From NCBI RefSeq assembly GCF_014649015.1, contig NZ_BMSF01000011.1, positions 62,001-126,000 on the forward strand: a stretch of DNA of 64,000 bases. Direction: 5' to 3'. Made by a program: the position numbers and the translations under genes. Below the pieces are notes generated by a model. That model was given only the letters and a program-made list of their open reading frames with translations. It made no database searches and was not told the DNA's origin. The stretch is from Streptomyces narbonensis (GTDB taxonomy: Bacteria; Actinomycetota; Actinomycetes; Streptomycetales; Streptomycetaceae). Below, piece after piece: positions 50,701-58,984 of this stretch (positions within the stretch are counted from its first letter, which is position 1; each line of letters opens with the position of its first letter).

Positions 50701-52663
50701 GGCGGCCGCCGCCCAGGCCATCGCGGACGCGGCCAGCGGCGAGGCCAAGCAGGCCTACGTGCACGCCGCCAATGCCGCCGCCCACGCGGCCGACGCGCGC
50801 GGCTACGCCAAGGAGGCCCTCGGCTACGCGGCCGACGCCGCCCGGGCCGCGGCCAAGGCGGCCGAGTCCCTGGCCCGTACGGTCGAGTGGGACCGCCAGG
50901 CCGGCGTGGACGCCGAGGCCGCCGACAAGGCGGCAGGGCGCGCCGAGGGGCACGCCAAGTCCGCTCGCGAGTCCGCCGACCAGGCCGCCCTGGACGCCCA
51001 GGGCGCCCGCGACGCCGCGGCCGCGGCCGAGCGGGCGGCGACGGAGGCCCGAGCGGCGGCCAACCGCGCCGACGCCGCCGCGACCCAGGCCGAGGAAGCG
51101 GCCAAGGACGCGCTGCGGTACGCCAAGGAGGCGCAGCAGGCGGCCGACTCCGCGGCCCGGAAGCAGGCCAACCAGCAGATCACGGACGGCGCGGGCACGG
51201 GCGGGATCGGCGGCACGTTCTTCGTCGTCGACGAGGACAGCGTCAAGGTCACCAACGCCGTCGACAAGAACCCCTGCGTCCTCGAACCCGGCTGGACCGG
51301 CTGCACCGTGACGTTCGACGTGACGTTCGACGCCGACGTCGAGTTCTTCCTGTGCACCGACCCCGCGATGCCGGCCACGGCCTCCGGCTGCCCGGCCATC
51401 GACACCATGCTGATCGACCGCCAGACGTTCACGGGTCTGAAGAAGGAGGTCACGCGGTACTTCAGCAAGTGGGACCTCATCCAGGAGACCCTCGTCTACA
51501 AGGTCCTCAAGGCCGCCCTGCTCGATGACTTCATCGACTGCTGGAAGGGCAGCGCCGGCGGCTGCGCGTGGGCAGCGAGCAACTTCATCCCGGGCAAGGC
51601 GTTCGTCAAGGTCGGCGAGGCGATCACCGCCCTCCACGCCGCGATGAAGACGGGCATCGGCGTCGCCGACGCGTACCGGGCCCTCAGGGTCCTCGACGGC
51701 CTGGACCCCGCGACCCTCGCCAAGATCACGCAGCAGGTGAACGTCTACGAGGATCTCTTCACCTCCTGCGTGCGCAACAGCTTCCCGGGACACACACCGG
51801 TGCTGATGGCGGACGGCACGCACCGGCCCATCAGCCAGGTGGCGATCGGGGACCTGGTGAAGGCCGCCGACCCCGATTCCGGGGAGCTGCGGACCCAGAA
51901 GGTCACCGCCACCTTCCGGCACGACACCGAGCGGCTGGTGGACCTCACCCTCGCCGACGGCGGGAAGCTGACCAGCACCGCCGGCCACAAGTTCTTCGTG
52001 GCCGACCGCGGCTGGCGAACCGTCTCCGAACTGCGCGTCGGTGACCGTCTGCGGACTCCGGACGGCCTTGTCCGGGCGGTGACCGCCCTCGACGACCGCA
52101 CGGGCCTGACGCCGGCGACGGTCTACGACCTCACGGTCGACGGTCCGCACACCTTCTTCGTGCGCACCACGGGCACGCGTCCGCAGGACGTGCTCGTCCA
52201 CAACTGCCTGAACATCATCGCGGACGAGGGCGTGAACGGCGCTCACACCCTGCGCGATCACGTCCTCGACGAGCAGGCGGCGTGGGCGAAGGCCCGAAGG
52301 GACGGCATCGCGTCGGTCTGGAACGATCAGGACACGGCGATGCGCGCCGTCAACGAGGCCTTCCAGCAGTGGGTGCAGCGCAGCCCGAAGAACCTGGCGA
52401 AGCTCACGAAGTGGATCAACGAACAGCGCAATCTGCCGAAGTCGCAGATCTTCGATCCCCGCTACGACGTCTTCCCCTTCGAATGGCAGCTGCGCGGCGA
52501 GGGCTCGCTGGGCAAGATCTACCGTGACGGAGCCTCGGCGCCGGTGGATGCGGGGAACACGGTAGTGGTCAAGATCAAGGCGGTCCGGGGCAAGGCCCAC
52601 GACGGGGATCCGGACCTCAATGTCCCGAACAACTTCGTGGTCTACACCGCCTACCCGAAGTAG
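47729..52663 (+). CDS. Secreted polymorphic toxin: ricin lectin, coiled coil, HINT, RNase A-like toxin
   Basis: A 1644-residue secreted effector. A basic N-terminus and hydrophobic segment form a signal peptide (1-40). Residues 45-365 are an unknown domain. A ricin-B lectin follows (370-500, GKCLESQGGG, VQVYTCNGGAGQKW), then a 640-residue Ala/Lys/Glu coiled coil (508-1150) and a helical pretoxin part. The HINT domain spans Ser1351 to Asn1492 (SFPGHTPVLMADG to VLVHN, then Cys1493). The last 152 residues resemble the CdiA-CT RNase A toxin: His1506/His1511, Arg1523 and terminal T-x-Y (1640-1642). TTG at 47729 was chosen because GAAGGA lies 7 nt upstream; ATG at 47747 lacks a spaced site. Confidence 0.85.
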   Translation: MRFRPGMLIPGSRLSAILTPLTTSVVGLAVLGGLAVQPGTAAPRMATVGNDYDWYDETAAEELRQDQCLMAEVLRMGGPAMGAVAKGGLDLPPEGLHTAADRKYWEDTPLATAFEKDKAAADKELADIYGLRETWKKPVYGLTTPAGINDTTFHWPPGVSEGEDFHTQTGLTKWIADRYWKDEGDFYVDPTPKADEKTRKAVTDLGTPLYGTPPNSQTSTDWYRDGAEHEGFKWLKEATFEPTGADNARLFLAAGGFPRTAPAPGTPEFRIAVEDMKTRYSTCAWRDAIDPSKVLGPIADTAAAEWQQEIAAQAAQRNKVLNANANATRALATGSRALGQMLGHSWVADHLTRWQDYWSAGGVGWIGDAESTIELKAAPGKCLESQGGGTANGTPVQVYTCNGGAGQKWRMEGDDHGLHLRNVKSMTCLDVAGGGTAVGTKIQLYTCNSSPAQTWAYTPRATTALKGVGSGKCLNFPTYDLGKDALLATCNSTGPQQLTVKPSGNKGEVQPKAHFDQATKGVTDARAGAKAQLLVIKQQAANVAAAVAASDAAEQAAYGIADSQGVPRGRGMLVGLQKAQVTKGISAALNAMVKAGETAEAATRAAAADSETIAQRALAQASLSKAEFRKEAARAAELQAKAAADGAKFQRDTAKKEKETAEAKLAVALKAEADAKAAAADAHARRLSAEAEEKTAEKEKLTAVAKQGEAAQHRKNAEAEAVKAQDAKKLAESAESTAVQKKNDAVKAKDKARDLRDDAWAAEQKADAARAKADAKEAFAQAHESDEAAQASREAANAADTHADNAEAAAGRARGEADAATEAAADADAAATRAEAAASRARADSDAAHAAKLRSEAAVATATSAVADALEASKRAADAAKTALQLADEAEAKAKEAKTHADEANKEAGKALAAAAKAAGFAHVTAQAAVDAGNSAAQVAQPANDAIQLGSPYVTTDSAAGLVVLTGQASKTIAEQQKAVADTHAANAKDEAAAAQAIADAASGEAKQAYVHAANAAAHAADARGYAKEALGYAADAARAAAKAAESLARTVEWDRQAGVDAEAADKAAGRAEGHAKSARESADQAALDAQGARDAAAAAERAATEARAAANRADAAATQAEEAAKDALRYAKEAQQAADSAARKQANQQITDGAGTGGIGGTFFVVDEDSVKVTNAVDKNPCVLEPGWTGCTVTFDVTFDADVEFFLCTDPAMPATASGCPAIDTMLIDRQTFTGLKKEVTRYFSKWDLIQETLVYKVLKAALLDDFIDCWKGSAGGCAWAASNFIPGKAFVKVGEAITALHAAMKTGIGVADAYRALRVLDGLDPATLAKITQQVNVYEDLFTSCVRNSFPGHTPVLMADGTHRPISQVAIGDLVKAADPDSGELRTQKVTATFRHDTERLVDLTLADGGKLTSTAGHKFFVADRGWRTVSELRVGDRLRTPDGLVRAVTALDDRTGLTPATVYDLTVDGPHTFFVRTTGTRPQDVLVHNCLNIIADEGVNGAHTLRDHVLDEQAAWAKARRDGIASVWNDQDTAMRAVNEAFQQWVQRSPKNLAKLTKWINEQRNLPKSQIFDPRYDVFPFEWQLRGEGSLGKIYRDGASAPVDAGNTVVVKIKAVRGKAHDGDPDLNVPNNFVVYTAYPK

Positions 52664-52716
52664 GAAGGACAGGCAGGAAGGCAGGAGAAGGACAGGAAGG
52701 GACAGGAGAAGGAAAC

Positions 52717-53373
52717 ATGGCACAGCCACACCGGCACCTCGGAGTCGACATCGGGCTCAGCGGGCTGATCAAGTGGATCCGCTACCCAGCGGTCGACAGC
52801 GAGACCGCCGGCCTGGACGTCGTCGGAAGCGTCGCTGACCGGTACGACGGGGCGTTCGCCCACCAGCTCCTGCGGGACTGTCTTGCCCTCCTGGACTCAC
52901 CTCTGTCCGGCCGGGACGTCGAGATCCTGTGGCTGGCGGGGACGTTCCGGGAGTTCGACCTGGAACGCCTCGGTATCGACGGCCGGGTGTGGTTGCGCCG
53001 GATCGCGGACGTCTGCACCGACAGGATCCGGTCCGACGACCCCTTCTTCGTCCCTGCCGCCTCGTCGGCGGCGGACGACAAGGCGAAGGAGGCGGTCGCC
53101 GCCGAGGTCGGATCGGTCGGACCCGCCCTGGAGGAGGCCACGGCCCGTCATGCCTACAGCCCGCTCGACGGTGTCGTACCCGCCCTGCTGCTGGCCGTGG
53201 ACGTCGATCCGGACCTCGCGTTCCGGCTGCTGCTCAGGGCTCTGAAGGGGTACTTCGTACCGATCGGCGAGGCCAGGTACGAGCGGTACCTCGCGCTGGG
53301 GGACGAGCTCGGCCTCGGCGAGGACGTCGTCGACGACGGGGACTTCAACGTCTGGCCGGATCTCGCGGACTGA
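52717..53373 (+). CDS. Candidate immunity protein for the RNase A-like toxin
   Basis: A 218-residue acidic cytosolic protein starting 53 bp after the toxin stop, with GAAGGAAAC before the ATG. I do not recognise its family. It appears mostly helical, with C-terminal acidic clusters (DELGLGEDVVDDGDFN) that could mimic RNA and cover a basic active site. Position directly after a polymorphic toxin, same strand, no signal peptide, and a terminator just downstream are the classic features of an immunity gene. The assignment rests on context. Confidence 0.65.
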   Translation: MAQPHRHLGVDIGLSGLIKWIRYPAVDSETAGLDVVGSVADRYDGAFAHQLLRDCLALLDSPLSGRDVEILWLAGTFREFDLERLGIDGRVWLRRIADVCTDRIRSDDPFFVPAASSAADDKAKEAVAAEVGSVGPALEEATARHAYSPLDGVVPALLLAVDVDPDLAFRLLLRALKGYFVPIGEARYERYLALGDELGLGEDVVDDGDFNVWPDLAD

Positions 53374-53465
53374 GGCGTCACAGGGCTCACAGGCAGCACA
53401 GGGCTCACAGGTGCCACGGACGCCACGAAGATCCCTGACGTGCCACAGAAGGGCACCCACGGGTG

Positions 53466-53492
53466 GGGCGCTCCTCGTCATGAGGGGCGCCC
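53466..53492 (+). terminator. Terminator after the toxin-immunity pair
   Basis: GGGCGCTCCTC and GAGGGGCGCCC form an 11-bp stem with one G-T pair and a 5-nt loop, 92 nt after the immunity stop. Two CACAGGGCTCACAGG direct repeats precede it (about 53378-53412). Confidence 0.7.
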
Positions 53493-53571
53493 TTGGCGGT
53501 GGTGGGGCGCGGAAGCGCCCGTGGTGTCGGTGGGACCCGCTCCCGCACGGACGAGCCGGGGGCGCGGCATC

Positions 53572-54201
53572 ATGGTCCTCGTGCCCCAGACCAGCCCGAA
53601 CACCACACAGCGGCTCCGCCGCACCCCCGTGCAGCAGCGGAGCGCCGAGCGGCTCGCCCGGATCCTCGACACCTGCGCCGAACTCCTCGACGAGACCGGC
53701 TACGAGCAGCTGAGCACCCGCGCCGTCGCCGCCCGCGCCGGCGTCCCCATCGGCTCCGTCTACCGCTTCTTCGACAACAAGCGGGCCATGGTCGCGGCGC
53801 TCGCCCACCGCAACCTCGACCGGTACGCCGAGCGGATCTCCGCCCACCTCGACGCCACCGCGGAGCCCGACCCCCACGCCGCCATCGACGGTGTCCTCGA
53901 CGAGTTCATCACCATGAAGCGGACCGTCCCCGGCTTCGCCCTCGTCGACTTCGGTGTGCCCTCCACCGAGGAGACCGGCGAGGACCCCAACGCCCTGGTC
54001 GCCGAGCGGATCTGCGACCTGCTCGCGGCCCACCTCGGCCGCCCCGCCGACGAGACGCTGCGCCGCAAGGTCCGCGTCGGTGTCGAGACCGCCGACACCC
54101 TGGTCAGGCTCGCCTTCCGCACCGACCCCGAAGGCGATCCCGCCGTCATCGACGAGACGCGGGAGCTCCTTCACGCCTATCTCGCGCCCTCCCTGTCGTG
54201 A
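53572..54201 (+). CDS. TetR family regulator
   Basis: A 209-residue TetR protein. The helix-turn-helix is plain (ILDTCAELLDETGYEQLSTRAVAARAGVPIGSVYRFFDNKRAMVAAL), and the C-terminal half is a helical ligand domain. It precedes the molybdopterin oxidoreductase on the same strand, with the palindrome TACCG-GT-CGGTA between them, so it may repress that gene. ATG at 53572 is weakly supported; GTG at 53581 is an alternative. Confidence 0.88.
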   Translation: MVLVPQTSPNTTQRLRRTPVQQRSAERLARILDTCAELLDETGYEQLSTRAVAARAGVPIGSVYRFFDNKRAMVAALAHRNLDRYAERISAHLDATAEPDPHAAIDGVLDEFITMKRTVPGFALVDFGVPSTEETGEDPNALVAERICDLLAAHLGRPADETLRRKVRVGVETADTLVRLAFRTDPEGDPAVIDETRELLHAYLAPSLS

Positions 54202-54246
54202 CCGGCCCCGCCGAACCCGTCCCGTCGTGACCCTCCCGGCCATGCC

Positions 54247-54258
54247 TACCGGTCGGTA
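54247..54258. promoter_or_regulatory. Palindrome upstream of molybdopterin oxidoreductase
   Basis: TACCG-GT-CGGTA, a 12-bp inverted repeat 55 bp before the oxidoreductase start. It resembles short TetR-type operators. Confidence 0.45.
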
Positions 54259-54312
54259 TGCTCACGGCGGGCCGATGCCCCGGCCCCGACCGTCGGCCTC
54301 CCGGGAGACGCC

Positions 54313-56517
54313 ATGTCCACCGCCCCGCGCATCTGCCCCCTCTGCGAAGCGACCTGCGGACTGACCCTGACGCTCGACGGGCCCCGGGTCACCGGGGCCC
54401 GCGGCGACCGGGACGACGTCTTCAGCCAGGGGTTCATCTGCCCCAAGGGCGCCGCCTTTCCGGAGGTCGACGCCGATCCGGACCGGCTGCGCGGACCCTT
54501 GGTGCGGAAGGGCGGCCTCCTCCAGGAGGCCACCTGGGAGGAGGCGTTCGACACCATCGCCGCCCGGATCCGGCCGCTGATCGAGGAGTACGGGCCCGAC
54601 TCCGTGGGTATCGTCCTCGGCAACCCCAACGTGCACACGATGGCCGGCGCCCTCTATCCGCCCCTCCTCATCGGCGCCCTGCGCACGCGGAACCTCTTCA
54701 CCGCGTCCACGCTCGACCAGATGCCCAAGCACGTCTCCAGCGGCCTGCTGTTCGGAGACCCCTTCGCCGTGCCCGTCCCGGACCTCGACCGCACCCACCA
54801 CCTCCTGATCCTCGGCGCCAACCCGCTGGACTCCAACGGCAGCCTGTGCACCGCCCCCGACTTCCCCGGCCGGCTCAAGGCGCTCCGGCGGCGCGGCGGC
54901 ACCCTCACCGTCGTCGACCCCCGGCGCACCCGTACCGCACGCCTCGCCGACCGCCACGTCGCCATCCGCCCCGGAGCCGACGCGCTCCTCCTCGCCGCCC
55001 TCGTCCACACCCTCTTCGAGGAGGGCCTCACCGACCTCGGACCGCTCGCCGCCCAGGTCGAAGGCGTCGAGGAGGTACGGGCCGCGGTCGCGGAGTTCAG
55101 CCCCGAGGCCGTCGCCGCCGCCTGCGACGTGGACGCCGACACCGTCCGCACCCTCGCCCGCGAACTGGCCGCGGCCCCCTCCGCGGCCGTCTACGGACGC
55201 ATGGGCAGCTCCACCGTGGAGTACGGCACCCTCGGCAACTGGCTCGTCGACGTCCTCAACGTCCTCACCGGCAACCTCGACCGGCCCGGGGGCGCGCTCT
55301 TCCCGCTCTCCGCCACCGCACCCGCCCCCCGCCCGGCGGGCCCCGGCAGGGGCTTCGCCCTCGGCCGCCGCCACAGCCGGGTCTCGCACCACCCCGAGAT
55401 CAAGGGGGAGCTGCCACTCGTCGCCCTCGCCGAGGAGATCGAGACTCCGGGGGAGGGCCGCATCCGGGCCCTCATCACCGTCGCGTCCAACCCCGTCCTC
55501 TCCGCCCCCGACGGCCGGCGGCTCGACGCGGCCCTCGGCTCCCTCGACCTCATGGTCGCCGTCGACCCGTACCTCAACGAGACCACCCGCCACGCCGACG
55601 TCCTCCTGCCCCCGCCGCCCCCCTCCCGGAGCGCCCACTTCGACTTCGCCTTCAACGGCTTCGCCGTCCGGGACCAGGTCCGCTACACCCCGGCGGCCCT
55701 CCCACTCGCAGCGGACGGCATGGACGAGTGCGAGATCCACGCCCGGCTGATCCTCGCCGTCTCGGGCATGCACGGCGCCCCGCCCTCCGCCGTCGACGAG
55801 CTCGCCGTCGAGACCACCCTCGCCAAGGCCGTCACCCAGGAACACTCACCGGCCTACGGCGCGGACCCCAAGGAGTTCGCCGGCCGGCTCACCGGAACCA
55901 CCGGACCCGAGCGCCGGCTCGACCTGATGCTGCGCCTCGGCCCGTACGGACTCACCCTCGACGAACTGCGGGCACACCCGCACGGCATCGACCTCGGCCC
56001 GCTCAAGCCGCGCCTCCCGCAGGTCCTCAGGACCCGCAGCGGCCGGATCGAACTCCTTCCCGCGCCCCTCGCCGCCGACCTGCCCCGGCTGCGCGCCGCG
56101 CTGCACGCCGTACCGGCCCCGGGCACTCTCCAGCTCGTCGGCCGCAGGCACCTGCGCTCCAACAACAGCTGGCTGCACAACACCCCCGCCCTGGGCGGCG
56201 GCTCCAACCGCTGCACCCTCCAGGTCCACCCCGAGGACGCGGACCGGCTGCGGCTCGTCGACGGCGACGTCGCCAGGGTCACCGGCGAGGGCGGCGCGCT
56301 CGACGTGCCCGTGGAGGTCACCGACGGGGTGCGCCCCGGAGTGGTGAGCCTCCCGCACGGCTGGGGCCACGACCGGCCCGGCACCCGGCTCGCCGTCGCG
56401 TCCGCGCGCCCCGGCGTCAACGTCAACCAGCTCCTCGACGGCTCCCGGATCGACCCCCTCTCCGGCACGGCCGTCCTCAACGGCTTCCCCGTCGATGTGG
56501 CACCCACCCCGTTGTGA
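54313..56517 (+). CDS. Molybdopterin-dependent oxidoreductase with [4Fe-4S] site
   Basis: A 734-residue bis-MGD enzyme. The N-terminal iron-sulfur motif is C-x2-C-x3-C (CPLCEATCGL) with the fourth Cys in FICPKG. The molybdopterin domains follow (GNPNVHTMAGALYP, LGANPLDSNGS, VVDPRRTRTARLADRHVAIRPGADALLL) and the C-terminal dinucleotide-binding domain is complete (RRHLRSNNSWLHN, VSLPHGWGHDRPGTRLAVA). No signal peptide or partner subunits are present, so it is cytosolic and stands alone. The fold covers formate dehydrogenase and assimilatory nitrate reductase; which reaction applies cannot be told here. The Mo ligand position lies near DQMPKHVSSG (no Cys or Sec). Confidence 0.87.
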   Translation: MSTAPRICPLCEATCGLTLTLDGPRVTGARGDRDDVFSQGFICPKGAAFPEVDADPDRLRGPLVRKGGLLQEATWEEAFDTIAARIRPLIEEYGPDSVGIVLGNPNVHTMAGALYPPLLIGALRTRNLFTASTLDQMPKHVSSGLLFGDPFAVPVPDLDRTHHLLILGANPLDSNGSLCTAPDFPGRLKALRRRGGTLTVVDPRRTRTARLADRHVAIRPGADALLLAALVHTLFEEGLTDLGPLAAQVEGVEEVRAAVAEFSPEAVAAACDVDADTVRTLARELAAAPSAAVYGRMGSSTVEYGTLGNWLVDVLNVLTGNLDRPGGALFPLSATAPAPRPAGPGRGFALGRRHSRVSHHPEIKGELPLVALAEEIETPGEGRIRALITVASNPVLSAPDGRRLDAALGSLDLMVAVDPYLNETTRHADVLLPPPPPSRSAHFDFAFNGFAVRDQVRYTPAALPLAADGMDECEIHARLILAVSGMHGAPPSAVDELAVETTLAKAVTQEHSPAYGADPKEFAGRLTGTTGPERRLDLMLRLGPYGLTLDELRAHPHGIDLGPLKPRLPQVLRTRSGRIELLPAPLAADLPRLRAALHAVPAPGTLQLVGRRHLRSNNSWLHNTPALGGGSNRCTLQVHPEDADRLRLVDGDVARVTGEGGALDVPVEVTDGVRPGVVSLPHGWGHDRPGTRLAVASARPGVNVNQLLDGSRIDPLSGTAVLNGFPVDVAPTPL

Positions 56518-56636
56518 CCTGGGGTTTTGCTCGTATTGCTCACGCAGCAACGTCTTGTTAACGGCAGAAGAGGACACCTACCGTCATCCGGACCGCCGCT
56601 CGGCGGCAGTTCAAGGGTGAACGTGAGGTGTCCTCC

Positions 56637-58136
56637 ATGCTGACCGTCCTCGGCTTCGCCATGATCGCGACCTTCCTGGTCCTGATCATGATGAAGAAGA
56701 TGTCGCCGATCGCGGCGCTCGTGCTGATCCCCGCGCTGTTCTGCGTCGCGGTGGGGCAGGGGGCCCAGCTCGGCGACTACGTCATCGAGGGGGTCGGCAA
56801 GCTGGCGCCGACCGCCGCGATGCTGATGTTCGCGATCGTCTACTTCGGCGTCATGATCGACGTCGGTCTCTTCGACCCGATCGTCCGGGCCATCCTGCGC
56901 TTCTGCAAGGCCGACCCGGTCCGCGTCGTCGTGGGCACGGCGGTGCTCGCCGCCATCGTCTCCCTGGACGGCGACGGCTCCACCACCTTCATGATCACCG
57001 TCTCGGCGATGTATCCGCTCTACAAGCGGCTCGGCATGAGCCTGGTCGTCATGACGGGTGTCGCCGCCACCGCCAACGGCGTCATGAACACCCTGCCCTG
57101 GGGCGGCCCCACGGCCCGCGCCGCGACCGCGCTGAAGCTGGACGCCGCCGACATCTTCGTACCGATGATCCCCGCGCTCGGGATGGGCCTGCTCTTCGTC
57201 TTCGCCCTCGCCTACGTCCTCGGGCGCCGCGAGCGCAGGCGCATCGGCTACCTCACGCTCGACGAGGCCCTGGGGCCGGAGACCGAGACCGTGCTGGTCG
57301 CGGCGGGCGGCGGCACGGGCGTGGGCGTGGGCAAGGGCACGGGCACGGGCACGATGCAGAAGTCGGTCGGCGGCTCCACCGGGAGCGCCGCCGGTAGCGC
57401 CGACGAGTGCGCCGCCGGTAGCGCCGACGAGTGCGCCGCCGGGGGCGCGGGCGGAAGCGTGGGCGAGAGCGTGGGAGCGGCTGACGACGAGGGCTTCCAG
57501 GGGCTCGACCCGAACCGCCCGACCCTCCGTCCCAAGCTGTACTGGTTCAACGCCGGCCTCACCGTCGTGCTGCTCACCGCGATGATCCTGGAACTCCTGC
57601 CGATCCCGGTCCTGTTCCTCCTCGGCGCCGCTCTCGCGCTCACCGTCAACTACCCGAACATGGCCGAGCAGAAGGCCCGGATCGCCGCCCACGCGGACAA
57701 CGTCCTCAACGTCTCGGGCATGGTCTTCGCCGCGGCCGTCTTCACGGGCGTCCTCACCGGCACGGGCATGGTCGAGCACATGGCCGACTGGCTCGTCGGC
57801 GCCATCCCCGAGGGCATGGGGCCGCACATGGCCGTGGTCACCGGCGTCCTGAGCCTTCCGCTCACCTACTTCATGTCGAACGACGGCTTCTACTTCGGCG
57901 TCCTGCCGGTCCTCGCGGAGGCCGGCGCCGCCCACGGCGTGTCGCCCCTGGAGATCGCGCGGGCGTCGCTGGTCGGTCAGGCCCTGCACATGTCCAGCCC
58001 GCTGGTGCCGGCCGTGTACGTCCTCGTCGGCATGGCGAAGGTGGAGTTCGGCGACCACACCCGGTTCACGGTGAAGTGGGCGGCGCTGACCTCGCTGGTC
58101 GTGCTGGCGGCGGGAATCCTCTTCGGGATCATCTGA
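56637..58136 (+). CDS. CitMHS family citrate/metal-ion transporter
   Basis: A 499-residue carrier with about twelve membrane helices in two halves. Family motifs include SLDGDGSTTFMITVSAMYPLY and MNTLPWGGPTARA, and later SNDGFYFGVLPVL and ALHMSSPLVPAVYVLVGM. It imports citrate complexed to Mg2+ or Ca2+/Fe3+ in exchange for protons. Between the halves is an unusual loop of about 75 residues rich in Gly, Thr and Ser, with a duplicated AGSADEC unit. ATG at 56637 follows GAGGTG. It gives the window a second citrate-uptake route besides tctCBA. Confidence 0.93.
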   Translation: MLTVLGFAMIATFLVLIMMKKMSPIAALVLIPALFCVAVGQGAQLGDYVIEGVGKLAPTAAMLMFAIVYFGVMIDVGLFDPIVRAILRFCKADPVRVVVGTAVLAAIVSLDGDGSTTFMITVSAMYPLYKRLGMSLVVMTGVAATANGVMNTLPWGGPTARAATALKLDAADIFVPMIPALGMGLLFVFALAYVLGRRERRRIGYLTLDEALGPETETVLVAAGGGTGVGVGKGTGTGTMQKSVGGSTGSAAGSADECAAGSADECAAGGAGGSVGESVGAADDEGFQGLDPNRPTLRPKLYWFNAGLTVVLLTAMILELLPIPVLFLLGAALALTVNYPNMAEQKARIAAHADNVLNVSGMVFAAAVFTGVLTGTGMVEHMADWLVGAIPEGMGPHMAVVTGVLSLPLTYFMSNDGFYFGVLPVLAEAGAAHGVSPLEIARASLVGQALHMSSPLVPAVYVLVGMAKVEFGDHTRFTVKWAALTSLVVLAAGILFGII

Positions 58137-58312
58137 GCCGGGCTGCCCCGACCCGGCCCCGGTCCTGTGCGGCGACGGGGAGTGGGCCGGACGGGTGGAG
58201 CCGGAGGTCGGCACGGTCGAGTCGTCACCTTCTGTGCCCATGTCGTGACAGATAGTCGGATTATCGCAAATGCGCGTCCACTGTGCTCCCTCACGACTGG
58301 AGGACCTCCCTC

Positions 58313-58984
58313 ATGGCGACTCCCCCCACCCGCACTCTTCTCCGCGCGGCGCTCGCCACCCTGGCGCTCGGCGGTGTGACCCTCGCCGGCGCCCCGGCGG
58401 CTTTCGCCGCCCCCGGTGACAACGGTGACGTAAAGGTCCATCGACAGGGCACCTCCGACACCAGCCAGGCCAACGAGCCTCAGGTCGGGTGCATCTTCCG
58501 CTTCGCGGCTTTCAACTTCGACGGACTGCAGAGCATCCAGTGGAACATCTATGAGCAGCCCGGCCAGCCAGGCAACCAGGACCCGTCGCTGAAGAACGGC
58601 AGCATCGCCGTCGACAGCAATGGTGACGGACACACGGACGACATCACCGGCCTGTCGTCCGGCATGTACAAGGTCGAATGGACGTGGGAGGGCCAGAGCG
58701 GCTCGGCGAAGTCCAAGGTCTTCCGGGTCAACTGCCCGACGCCGACGCCGACGCCCACCAACGGTAACGGCGGCCCCGGCGGCGGCCCCGGCGGGAACGG
58801 CGGCAACGGCCACGGCAAGCCGCCGCACGGCCCGGTAGGCGCGGGAGGCGGCGGCAGCGCGCCGATCGCCGCCGAGGACTCCTCGACCTTCGGTATCGGT
58901 GCGGCCGTCGCGGCGGGCCTCGCCGGCACGGCCGGACTGGTCATGATCCGTCGCTCGCGCCGCCGCGACAATGGCGCCGCGTAG
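58313..58984 (+). CDS. Surface protein with C-terminal membrane anchor
   Basis: A 223-residue exported protein with a signal peptide (to AAFAAP, residue 29), a domain of about 110 residues with Ca2+-site-like VDSNGDGHTDD, and a Gly/Asn/Pro spacer (PTPTPTNGNGGPGGGPGGNG). A membrane helix and an RRSRRR tail end it, the layout of sortase substrates. No clear LPxTG or LAxTG precedes the helix. It overlaps the class F sortase gene by 14 bp and is probably its partner. I do not recognise the central domain. Confidence 0.75.
   Translation: MATPPTRTLLRAALATLALGGVTLAGAPAAFAAPGDNGDVKVHRQGTSDTSQANEPQVGCIFRFAAFNFDGLQSIQWNIYEQPGQPGNQDPSLKNGSIAVDSNGDGHTDDITGLSSGMYKVEWTWEGQSGSAKSKVFRVNCPTPTPTPTNGNGGPGGGPGGNGGNGHGKPPHGPVGAGGGGSAPIAAEDSSTFGIGAAVAAGLAGTAGLVMIRRSRRRDNGAA

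Noticed and set aside
47762-52729. A 1655-codon open frame on the minus strand opposite the toxin gene
   Set aside because: It is a mirror of the Ala/Lys/Glu-rich coding strand in GC-rich DNA, contains no recognisable domain, and the plus strand has signal peptide, lectin, HINT and toxin domains.
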